Positions 7,317 to 14,578 of a DNA stretch of 31,321 nucleotides are shown here, one piece after another. The stretch covers positions 1-31,321 of the forward strand of contig JAGOWF010000001.1 of the NCBI GenBank assembly GCA_018060305.1, in the 5' to 3' direction. The notes beneath the pieces were generated by a model, which had not been told where the DNA came from, searched no databases, and saw only the letters and a program-made list of their open reading frames with translations. The position numbers and the translations under genes were made by a program. The first letter of the stretch is position 1; each line of letters opens with the position of its first letter. The DNA comes from Pyrinomonadaceae bacterium (GTDB lineage Bacteria > Acidobacteriota > Blastocatellia > Pyrinomonadales > Pyrinomonadaceae).

Positions 7317-7337
7317 GATCATTTACACATTTTTCTG

Positions 7338-8414
7338 ATGAGCCGCATCCTCACCGTGTTATTCCTGTTTGTCGCCGTCGCGGTCACCGCCGCCTGCGGC
7401 GTTTCGTATTGGGCATATTCCGCCGTCACCGCGCCGCATCAACACGACAAGGCGGGCGTCTATATCAAGATCGAAAAAGGTTCGACGCCGCCCGAGATCA
7501 TCGCAAAGCTGGCCGCCGAGCGCATCATCGGCAGCGAGACCGGCGCGAATCTTTATCTGCGGCTTTTCGGCGGCGGCAGCAAACTTCAGGCGGGCGAATA
7601 TCAGTTCGCCTCGCCTATCTCCGTCATACAGGTGCTCAAGCAACTCGAAAAGGGGCAGGACCTGACGATCAAAATGACGATCCCCGAAGGGTTTACTCGG
7701 TTCGATATCGCCAAGCGGATCGCGGAGAAGTTCCCGCAAACTCCGCCCGTCGATGACAAGGCGATCCTCGCAATGATGGACGACGTATCGCTCATCAAGG
7801 ACAGCTCGCCGACCGCGACAAACCTTGAGGGCTATATGTATCCGACGACATACAGCTTTGCCCGCGACGCAAAACCGCCGGAGATAATCAGGGTGATGGT
7901 CGAACAGTTTCGCAAATTCTGGAAGCCTGAGTGGACCGAGCAGGCCAGATCCGCCGGCCGCACCCCGCAGGAGATCGTTACCATCGCCTCACTCATAGAG
8001 ACCGAGACCGGCGTCGAAAGTGAACGTCCCATCGTAGCGGGCATCATTAACAATCGCCTCGCCCGCAACATTCCACTGGGCATCGACCAGACCAACGTCT
8101 ATATCGCCAAGATGCGGGGCAAATGGGACGGCACCATCCACAAGAGCGACCTTGAGGTCGATTCGCCCTACAACACGCGGACCAAAACGGGCATCCCGCC
8201 CGGCCCGATCTCGTCCGTCACCGAAAGCTCGATCCGCGCCGCTCTCAATCCGCAGCCGAACGATTACCTCTTCTACGTCCGAAATGTCGATGCAAACGAC
8301 GGCTCGCATTGGTTCTATTCATCGGCCGCAGAGTTCGAAAAAGGCAAGGCTAAGTATCAGCAATGGCTAGAACAGCAACGAAATGAAAAGCGTGCCGCAA
8401 ATACCGACCAATGA
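7338..8414 (+). CDS. mltG: Endolytic murein transglycosylase MltG (YceG-like)
   Basis: MltG cuts nascent glycan strands at the inner membrane and sets their length. The 358-aa protein has an N-terminal membrane segment (about 3-29), a LysM-like region (VYIKIEKGSTPPEIIAKLAA), the conserved LEGYMYPTTY motif near 163-172, and the catalytic glutamate E221 in IASLIETETG. Further family motifs are IINNRLARNIPLGID and the C-terminal DYLFYVRN. The gene lies 21 bp after the peroxidase gene and overlaps the next gene by four bases (ATGA), so coupled expression is likely. Confidence 0.95.
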   Translation: MSRILTVLFLFVAVAVTAACGVSYWAYSAVTAPHQHDKAGVYIKIEKGSTPPEIIAKLAAERIIGSETGANLYLRLFGGGSKLQAGEYQFASPISVIQVLKQLEKGQDLTIKMTIPEGFTRFDIAKRIAEKFPQTPPVDDKAILAMMDDVSLIKDSSPTATNLEGYMYPTTYSFARDAKPPEIIRVMVEQFRKFWKPEWTEQARSAGRTPQEIVTIASLIETETGVESERPIVAGIINNRLARNIPLGIDQTNVYIAKMRGKWDGTIHKSDLEVDSPYNTRTKTGIPPGPISSVTESSIRAALNPQPNDYLFYVRNVDANDGSHWFYSSAAEFEKGKAKYQQWLEQQRNEKRAANTDQ

Positions 8415-9280
8415 TAAAACTCCTTGCACTTGACCTCGACGGAACGACTCTCAGCTCGGGCGGAGATATCGATGCGGCAAACCGTAATGCCATACGGGCC
8501 GCCGAATCAGCCGGCGTGCTCGTGACCATCGCAACCGGGCGGCGTTTTCGTGACGCACGCCCCGTGGGCCTCGATCTGGGCCTGAATGCACCGTTGATCA
8601 CCCATAATGGAGCTCTCCTCAAATACGCAGATTCGCTTGAAACCATCCACTATTCTCTCCTCTCGTCCGAGACCAGCCGCGAGATCGTCCGCGCCGGAAA
8701 ACAGCTTGGCGGCGACGCATTGGTAAGCACCGATCCGCATGGCCACGGGCGTTTGCTTTACGATCGCATCTCGGATGACAATGTCCCGCTGCAGAAATAT
8801 GTCGCGTGGGCGACGCGGCTTCACGGCGACGAGGTCGACGCGTCTGTCTGTCATGTTGACACGCTCGAAAGCGTGATCGAGGACCATGAAATTGTCCACA
8901 TCTCATTCTCCGGCAATTGCGCGGGGATGCTTGAGCTTGAAAACGACCTGCGACGGGAGCTCGGTTCGGCAGTAAACCTGCTCGCCACCATCTATCCCAG
9001 ACTCGACTTCACCTTGATCGATATCCTTCCGCCCAACGCCTCGAAAGGGCACGGTGCCGCGCGACTAGCCGAGATCGAGGGACTCGCCCCCGACGAGGTC
9101 ATGGCGATCGGCGATAATTTCAACGATCTCGAGATGCTCGAGTATGCGGGAACACCCGTCGTGATGGGAAACGCCGACCCAAAGTTGCTCGAACGCGGCG
9201 AATTTTATACAACATTAAGTAACGACGAGGGCGGCGTCGCGGCCGCCATAGAACGATTTATCTTGAGTCAGGAGAAATAA
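8411..9280 (+). CDS. Cof-type HAD-IIB family phosphatase
   Basis: The 289-aa protein has the HAD nucleophile motif DLDGTTL (D8, with D10 as acid/base) at its N-terminus, motif II near VTIATGRR, and the C-terminal motif GDNFNDLEMLEYAG that binds Mg. A C2-type cap lies between. Cof-type enzymes dephosphorylate sugar phosphates, pyridoxal phosphate or flavin precursors, and the sequence does not reveal the substrate. It starts inside the MltG stop region (ATGA overlap) and is followed three bases later by a cyclophilin gene. Confidence 0.93.
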   Translation: MIKLLALDLDGTTLSSGGDIDAANRNAIRAAESAGVLVTIATGRRFRDARPVGLDLGLNAPLITHNGALLKYADSLETIHYSLLSSETSREIVRAGKQLGGDALVSTDPHGHGRLLYDRISDDNVPLQKYVAWATRLHGDEVDASVCHVDTLESVIEDHEIVHISFSGNCAGMLELENDLRRELGSAVNLLATIYPRLDFTLIDILPPNASKGHGAARLAEIEGLAPDEVMAIGDNFNDLEMLEYAGTPVVMGNADPKLLERGEFYTTLSNDEGGVAAAIERFILSQEK

Positions 9281-9283
9281 TTA

Positions 9284-9778
9284 GTGGGAAACAAGATCGC
9301 TGTTATCGACACAAACCACGGCACCATCAAAGTAGAACTGCTGGAGAAGGACGCACCGAAGACGACCGAGAACTTTCGGCTGTTGGCCGATAAGAACTAT
9401 TACGACGGCGTGATCTTTCACCGCGTCATCCCTAACTTTATGGTCCAGGGCGGCGACCCATTGGGCGAAGGGTACGGCGGCGAATCGGCGTGGGGCGGCA
9501 AGTTCGACGACGAGATCGACCGCGGCTCGATGCTTTATGCGGGAATGTATGAGAAAGGGACAGTCGCAATGGCAAACTCTGGGCCGAATACCAATGGCTC
9601 TCAGTTTTTTATAATGCACGTCGATTATCCTCTGCCGCCGAGCTACACAAAGTTTGGCCGCGTTGTTGAAGGCCAGGAGGTCGTAGATTCCATTGCGGCT
9701 GTTGCCACCGGCCCGAACGACAAGCCGCTCGAACCGGTCGTGATGAACAGCGTCCGGATCGAGGAAGGAATGTGGTAG
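9284..9778 (+). CDS. Cyclophilin-type peptidyl-prolyl cis-trans isomerase (cytoplasmic)
   Basis: Starts with GTG at 9284, supported by GGAG at 9271-9274 nine bases upstream. The 164-aa protein is a single cyclophilin domain without a signal peptide. Active-site segments are intact: FHRVIPNFMVQGGDP (Arg, Phe and Gln of the catalytic pocket) and GPNTNGSQFFI. It catalyses proline cis-trans isomerisation during protein folding. An insert, YGGESAWGGKFDDE, is typical of the bacterial cyclophilins that lack the usual short loop. It sits in the tight run between the HAD phosphatase (3 bp) and Dtd (4 bp). Confidence 0.94.
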   Translation: MGNKIAVIDTNHGTIKVELLEKDAPKTTENFRLLADKNYYDGVIFHRVIPNFMVQGGDPLGEGYGGESAWGGKFDDEIDRGSMLYAGMYEKGTVAMANSGPNTNGSQFFIMHVDYPLPPSYTKFGRVVEGQEVVDSIAAVATGPNDKPLEPVVMNSVRIEEGMW

Positions 9779-9782
9779 CAGG

Positions 9783-10232
9783 ATGCGCGCTGTCGTCCAG
9801 CGAGTCTCGCGGGCCAAGGTAACGGTTGCCGGACGCGTGACAGGCGAGATCGAACGCGGACTGCTCGTTCTCTTGGGCGTTTCGACAGTCGATACTGGAT
9901 CTGACGCCGACTATCTCGTTGACAAGATCGCCAACCTCCGGATATTTGAGGATGACGGCGGTAAGATGAATCTATCGCTTGCCGATATCGACGGCCAGAT
10001 GCTTGTGGTATCGCAGTTCACGCTCTACGGCGATACTCGACGAGGACGACGGCCTTCATTCATCGCGGCGGCGGGAGGCGAAAAGGCGAAGACGCTTTAC
10101 GAATACTTCGTATCACGATCGCACGAAGCCATCCAGAAGGTAGCAACCGGCGAATTCGGTGCAATGATGGATGTTGAACTCATAAACGACGGCCCCGTCA
10201 CGATCATTCTCGACAGTGAGAAGACGATATAA
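9783..10232 (+). CDS. dtd: D-aminoacyl-tRNA deacylase
   Basis: The 149-aa protein removes D-amino acids (and glycine from tRNA-Ala) mischarged on tRNA, working as a homodimer. It has the family start MRAVVQRVSRAKVTV, the SQFTLYGD motif at about 79-86, the loop following it (RRGRRPSF) and the C-terminal NDGPVTI segment, whose Gly-cis-Pro pair enforces chirality. Length is standard for bacterial Dtd. It is four bases after the cyclophilin gene and five before the next one. Confidence 0.96.
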   Translation: MRAVVQRVSRAKVTVAGRVTGEIERGLLVLLGVSTVDTGSDADYLVDKIANLRIFEDDGGKMNLSLADIDGQMLVVSQFTLYGDTRRGRRPSFIAAAGGEKAKTLYEYFVSRSHEAIQKVATGEFGAMMDVELINDGPVTIILDSEKTI

Positions 10233-10237
10233 CAAAT

Positions 10238-10873
10238 ATGAATAGAAAAGTCCTTATCGCATTAGCAATGGCTGCATTCGCGGCCGCATCCTGCAGCACG
10301 CCAGCAAACAATGCACGGCCGACAACGGCGTCGAAGGCTTCACCTGAGGTCAAGAAAGCCGTTGCACCGGTGGCTGACTCCGAGGTGGCCCTGATCGAGA
10401 TGGAGAATCCTGCCTACGGCACTATGAAGATGGAGCTTTATTCAAACATCGCGCCCAAGGCGGTCGAGCGCTTCAAGGAGCTTGCCAAGGAGGGCTATTA
10501 CGAGGGCATCATCTTCCACCGGGTGAACGACACAGTCATCCAGGCCGGTAACGCTGACACGAAGCCCGGAAAGTCGCCAAACCCCGCCAAAGAAGGTGAT
10601 TCGGGCAAGCCTAATGTTCCCGCCGAGTTCTCTGACGTGCCATACGACACCGGGATCGTCGGCGCGGCGCGCCTGGGCAATGACGTGAATTCTGCCAACG
10701 CTCAGTACTTTATCATGCTCAAACGGGAGGCTGCGTTTGATAAGAACTACACGGTCTTTGGCAAGATCATCGACGGGATGAACAACGTCCGAACGATCGC
10801 CGGCGCTCCGCGTAATGGCGAACGTCCGACTGAGGCGATACGCATCAAGAAGATCACGATCGTTCCCCGCTAA
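10238..10873 (+). CDS. Exported, probably lipoprotein, cyclophilin-like peptidyl-prolyl isomerase
   Basis: The 211-aa protein begins with a signal sequence ending AAFAAASC, a plausible but imperfect lipobox with Cys19, then a disordered Ala/Pro/Thr linker. A cyclophilin domain runs from about 50 to the end: YGTMKMELYSNIAPKAVERF, IIFHRVNDTVIQAGNAD, NSANAQYFIML. The pocket Arg (FHRV) and Gln are kept, but the Phe segment normally read as FMxQGGDP is changed to TVIQAGNAD, so isomerase activity may be weak. It is likely the envelope partner of the cytoplasmic cyclophilin two genes upstream. It closes the seven-gene run. Confidence 0.9.
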   Translation: MNRKVLIALAMAAFAAASCSTPANNARPTTASKASPEVKKAVAPVADSEVALIEMENPAYGTMKMELYSNIAPKAVERFKELAKEGYYEGIIFHRVNDTVIQAGNADTKPGKSPNPAKEGDSGKPNVPAEFSDVPYDTGIVGAARLGNDVNSANAQYFIMLKREAAFDKNYTVFGKIIDGMNNVRTIAGAPRNGERPTEAIRIKKITIVPR

Positions 10874-10886
10874 CCAGCCGAGATGC

Positions 10887-10892
10887 TATAAT
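10887..10892 (+). promoter_or_regulatory. -10 box of the tRNA-Arg promoter
   Basis: A perfect TATAAT lies 11 bp upstream of the tRNA's first base. No good -35 hexamer sits 17 bp further upstream, where the cyclophilin gene ends. The tRNA may also be read from the upstream operon. Confidence 0.5.
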
Positions 10893-10903
10893 CCAATGCG
10901 TCG

Positions 10904-10979
10904 GCTCGCGTAGCTCAGTGGATAGAGCGCTTCCCTCCGGAGGAAGAAGTCGCAGGTTCGACTCCTGCCGCGAGTACCA
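10904..10979 (+). tRNA. tRNA-Arg (anticodon CCG)
   Basis: A 76-nt cloverleaf with encoded CCA. The acceptor stem GCTCGCG pairs with CGCGAGT (one G-U), the D-stem is GCTC/GAGC, and the anticodon stem CTTCC/GGAAG encloses the loop CTCCGGA with anticodon CCG, reading CGG. The T-arm is GCAGG-TTCGACT-CCTGC, and the discriminator base is A. It follows the last cyclophilin gene by 30 bp. Confidence 0.96.
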
Positions 10980-10987
10980 GATTAAGA

Positions 10988-11010
10988 AGGCGTTCCGCGG
11001 TGGAACGCCT
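10988..11010. terminator. Hairpin terminator between tRNA-Arg and the convergent C25 peptidase gene
   Basis: AGGCGTTCC and GGAACGCCT form a perfect 9-bp stem with a 5-base loop (GCGGT), followed on the plus strand by TTTGTTG. It lies 9 bases after the tRNA and 19 bases beyond the stop codon of the convergent gene, so it could end transcription from both sides. The T-run is short. Confidence 0.6.
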
Positions 11011-11028
11011 TTGTTGTCAAAGAGCTGT

Positions 11029-13662
11029 TTATCTCACCTTTAGCGCAGGATCGCCCAGCAGCACCCACGAATAGCCGACGTCGCTGCCCGCGATCGTTGA
11101 CTTCGCAGATTTGACGAGATCGCCGATCCGCTTGATGTTGCTGGCTCCGATCTCGTTATAAAACCGTGCACCCATCGTAAACTGAAAGTCGGGCGTCGTT
11201 TCCGTCGTCGAGGCCCATGTGATCGCTCCGCCGCCATTCTGGGCAAACAAGAGCCGCTCAGAAACCGAGTCCGCAAGCGGGCTCGATCTAAAGAATACGC
11301 CGTTATAGCACGTCAGCATCGTAAATATTGATTGCCGGTTGCCATTGGTAAGCAGCGCCGCATCGTTCGCATTGAAAAAATCTACGTTTCCCCAAACACC
11401 AGATGTCCCATGGCCGGCGAAGTTGGCGATATATTTGCCAGTGTTCAGGGCATTCATCAGGTTCGTATGGGCCTGCGGGTCCGGGGTGCCCTGATTCGGT
11501 GGCGGAAGGCCTCGTGAGATCAGGACCGTAGGAGTTCCCGGCGGCAGTTCGTTGTGCAAACCAAGGCACATCCCCTCGAAATCGAAACCGGCTGGAAGGT
11601 CGTAAGCGCACAACGCACCACGGTTCAAACTTTGATTCTCCAGAGTTTCAAAACCCATGGACTTGTTCAACACCGTTAATACATCAAAGGCGCTTCTGGC
11701 CGGCACCCTGCCGATCGGCATCTCTGCCAGGCCGTCGTGGTTGAAATCCGCAAGGGCCTCGTCGCTCCCGCTCTCCTCAAAGATCAGTTCAAGGAACTTG
11801 GTGGGCACGAGATCCCAGTTGCCAAAGCCATCATAATTCCTTGGATCATATGAACCATCACCGAGCAGGAGCACATACTGGGGTGAGCCGTCCCAACTCT
11901 TATAGGCGTACTCAAGAAAACCCTTCAGAGCCTCAGCGGAGAGCGACCCATAGCCAAATTCGTCAAAAATATCGGCAACATCGACAACCGCCACTGAGAA
12001 CCGTCCACCCGCGGTCGTCTCTCGAAAGGCCTTCCATTGCTGCGCAGCGTTCAGAAAGTCCGGGGCGGAATGGGAGATGATCAGATACTGGACCACATGG
12101 CCGGGTGTCGACCAATTGGACGGATTATTGAAAGTCACCGAAAATGGTGAGAGAAGCGACGAATTCTCAGCCGCGTACATCACCATCGCTCTGTGCGACG
12201 GCAGCTTAGCAGTGAAGGTGCCTCCGTCCTGAACAACATTGAGACCGACCACTTCCTGCGGAAGCCCGGGGTATGTGGTATCGAATACACGGACGTTTGC
12301 GGTCGAGAAGCCCGCAACATCAACCTTTCGATATCCGGGCGTATAGTATGACAGCCGATCAGCGGATGCATCGAAGCGTCGGTTAAAGGTGATCTCGACC
12401 TGATCAAAGTAGCTCGCACTCGAGGAGTTCTCCTCGGTCAGATCTACAAGGTTATTGCCCTCAACAAGAAAGCTCGTCGGTATCGTCAGGGTCGCCTGAT
12501 AGACCGTATTCCCGACGGCGGGCACAAACCCGGCTTCATTCCCGTTAACAACGACCTTAACATTGTGGGTCGATCCCTGAATCCCCTGAAGTTTCACGCG
12601 GATAAGAGCGGTTGCAGCAGCCGGATCGATACGGTTGAGAAAGACGCCGATCGGCGTCACCATTGGAGTATCCGTTACGGGACGGCCCCAGAAGTTCTCA
12701 GCGTCGCCGTTTTTGATCATTCCGTTATAGCCGCTGGTTCTCTCCCGCTTCTGGACGGTTGAGCGATAGCTCTGAGCAACCACTGCCCCGCCGACATTAC
12801 GGATGACCTTGGTCTCGATACGGCGTCCGGGATTCGAGTCGGCAAGCAGATAATACACCCGCGTATCGCTCTCACGCGTATCCCGGCCCGTGCCATAAAA
12901 TTCGATATATTGGTCGCCGGCACCGACGTTGATAGCCTGCTCGTTGCCTTCCATAAAGAGCCGCCAGTTTGCCGATGGTGCATTGACGTTAAATCCGGCC
13001 GCCTCAAGCTGCGCCCTTGTCACGCGATAGAAGCCCTCGAATTTGACCGCGATCTTGGCTCCCGGCTGCGAAACCACCCAGCGGTGCGTGTTAATGTCCG
13101 CTTCAGGTGTGGCACGCTCAATGATCTCGCTCAGATCCTTGCCTACGGCCAGATCATTACGCAGGACAATGCCGGTCTTGGCTGAGGTCGCACGCATACG
13201 CTCAAGATCCTCGCTGGAGCGTCCCGATTCGATCTCAAGATCCTTTACAGAACGAACACCAAATGGCGAACTGCTTGATACGCGACCGCCAACAAATGTG
13301 TTGTCGATCACGTAAACCGTGTCAAACCGGCCTGCCGGATCATACAATTCGTAGTCTTCGCCACTATGGCCGGGCAGGCTGCGCTTAAAGACCGAGCCTG
13401 TTATCAGTGTCTCGTTCACTAATTCGCGGCCGCTCGACGTGATCCGATACACATTGAACCCGAAATTCTGTGTTTCTACCGACGTGTGCCATCGGATCAA
13501 GACGCCCTGGCCATCGGTGACGGCATCGATGCGCTCGTAGGTGATCGTTGCATCGACCGCGGCGGGCTGGATCGCCGCGCGGCGGCCCTTTTGGGCATAT
13601 GACGGAAGCGATCCCGAGATCAACAGGGCAAGCAACAAAGTAATCGACGCTGTTCTTTTCAT
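11029..13662 (-). CDS. Secreted peptidase C25 (gingipain-like) family protein
   Basis: The 877-aa protein starts with a signal peptide (MKRTASITLLLALLISGSLPSYAQ); GGAG about nine bases upstream supports the ATG at 13662. Residues about 40-105 hold a beta-domain (GVLIRWHTSVETQNFGFNVY), common near the N-terminus of C25-like proteins. The peptidase region, about 500-877, carries the cysteine-protease dyad His751 (NFAGHGTSGVWG) and Cys785 (TMLTCYNG), plus YVLLLGDGSYDPRNYDG. The chain ends directly at LLGDPALKVR, so there is no C-terminal T9SS sorting domain, unlike the Porphyromonas gingipains. Gingipains cleave after Arg or Lys; the specificity here is unknown. It is convergent with tRNA-Arg. 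Confidence 0.88.
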   Translation of the reverse strand: MKRTASITLLLALLISGSLPSYAQKGRRAAIQPAAVDATITYERIDAVTDGQGVLIRWHTSVETQNFGFNVYRITSSGRELVNETLITGSVFKRSLPGHSGEDYELYDPAGRFDTVYVIDNTFVGGRVSSSSPFGVRSVKDLEIESGRSSEDLERMRATSAKTGIVLRNDLAVGKDLSEIIERATPEADINTHRWVVSQPGAKIAVKFEGFYRVTRAQLEAAGFNVNAPSANWRLFMEGNEQAINVGAGDQYIEFYGTGRDTRESDTRVYYLLADSNPGRRIETKVIRNVGGAVVAQSYRSTVQKRERTSGYNGMIKNGDAENFWGRPVTDTPMVTPIGVFLNRIDPAAATALIRVKLQGIQGSTHNVKVVVNGNEAGFVPAVGNTVYQATLTIPTSFLVEGNNLVDLTEENSSSASYFDQVEITFNRRFDASADRLSYYTPGYRKVDVAGFSTANVRVFDTTYPGLPQEVVGLNVVQDGGTFTAKLPSHRAMVMYAAENSSLLSPFSVTFNNPSNWSTPGHVVQYLIISHSAPDFLNAAQQWKAFRETTAGGRFSVAVVDVADIFDEFGYGSLSAEALKGFLEYAYKSWDGSPQYVLLLGDGSYDPRNYDGFGNWDLVPTKFLELIFEESGSDEALADFNHDGLAEMPIGRVPARSAFDVLTVLNKSMGFETLENQSLNRGALCAYDLPAGFDFEGMCLGLHNELPPGTPTVLISRGLPPPNQGTPDPQAHTNLMNALNTGKYIANFAGHGTSGVWGNVDFFNANDAALLTNGNRQSIFTMLTCYNGVFFRSSPLADSVSERLLFAQNGGGAITWASTTETTPDFQFTMGARFYNEIGASNIKRIGDLVKSAKSTIAGSDVGYSWVLLGDPALKVR

Positions 13663-14137
13663 TTCTTTACTCCAATCCTGCCGGGAAGGGACGGCGCGGG
13701 ACGGTCTAGTCTGCTCCTTAGAGATTCTGTAAATCTATCACTTAGTGCCGGATAATTCAACATTTTTTCGGGATTCAGCGCTTTCTATCGGCTGGCCTGA
13801 AAGCGCCAAAGTCGTCCCAATATTCCCAAACCGACCCCAACCTCAATTGATGCAAGAGTTACGGCCGGATCATGCGAACATTACAAACTCGCTGTCCAGT
13901 GCCTGTCCACCGGCTTGTCCACTCGGTGTCCACACCTGGTGAGTGGACACCTAACCTGCTGATTCCACGTGACTTAAAGTTACATTTTGCCCGAAGACCA
14001 GGCATTTTTGAAAAAAACTTCGAGCATCCGTTTTCAACCGAGTTCTGCATGTGCAACATCGTATCACAGTATCAACACATTGTCAAGGAATTTATCATGC
14101 GGCGGCGGACTCTGGTGGCGTCCTAAAGCTGTTGGTG
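13663..14137. promoter_or_regulatory. Non-coding upstream region of the C25 gene with phased TGTCCA boxes
   Basis: No convincing gene. Four direct copies of TGTCCA start at 13893, 13904, 13916 and 13927, about one helical turn (11-12 bp) apart. The last is part of a perfect 9-bp inverted repeat, GGTGTCCAC (13925-13933) and GTGGACACC (13943-13951). This is about 230-290 bp upstream of the peptidase start and looks like a multi-site operator or enhancer. The remainder, including an AT-rich stretch around 13980-14095, shows nothing I recognise. Confidence 0.5.
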
Positions 14138-14553
14138 CTGCCCGTCCCCGACGGGGACCACTGCAATAGCGGCGGGTGCAACCCGCCGGAAAAGCATCAA
14201 GATCGGTGCGTCCCTGTAAGGGACGACTGGCCCGTGTAAAGAGTTTGTCTGAAAAGTCGTTCTTTCGCGGCGGAGCCGCAAAACGATAGTAGCCAGACGT
14301 GAAACGCCTGGAAAGATCGCCTCCAAGGCATCTCGCCCTGAAGGGGCGAAAAGTCAATGTTTACGTGTCTGCCGCACCTTCAGTGCGGAAATCATCGTCC
14401 GCAACTTTCCAGACGTTTCACGTCTGGCTACCGTCTTTCGCGGCTCCACCGCGTGGAAGCAGATTTTTCAGACATCCTCATCTCGCTTCGGCGATTCCCT
14501 CGTCGGGTTTCACCCAACGCTATTACAGCCGTCCCCGTTCGGGGACAAGATCG
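14138..14553. repeat. Roughly 415-bp palindrome mosaic downstream of aconitase (fold-back element, copy 2)
   Basis: The region folds on itself in nested pairs. From outside to inside: GTCCCCGACGGGGAC with GTCCCCGTTCGGGGAC; GCAATAGCG with CGCTATTAC; GCGGGTGCAACCCGCC with the degenerate CGTCGGGTTTCACCC; TTGTCTGAAAAG with TTTTTCAGACA; CGCGGCGGAGCCGC with CGCGGCTCCACCGCG; CCAGACGTGAAACGCCTGG with CCAGACGTTTCACGTCTGG; and CGCCCTGAAGGGGCG with CCGCACCTTCAGTGCGG. The core (14261-14456) matches the element at 4163-4363 brick by brick. It starts about 25 bp past the aconitase stop and may also end that transcript. Confidence 0.82.
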
Positions 14554-14578
14554 TAACACCACTGGATTAGGACACTAA

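Noticed and set aside
13872..14126. Small plus-strand frame over the TGTCCA boxes
   Set aside because: No ribosome site and no recognisable motif; the region is better explained as regulatory.
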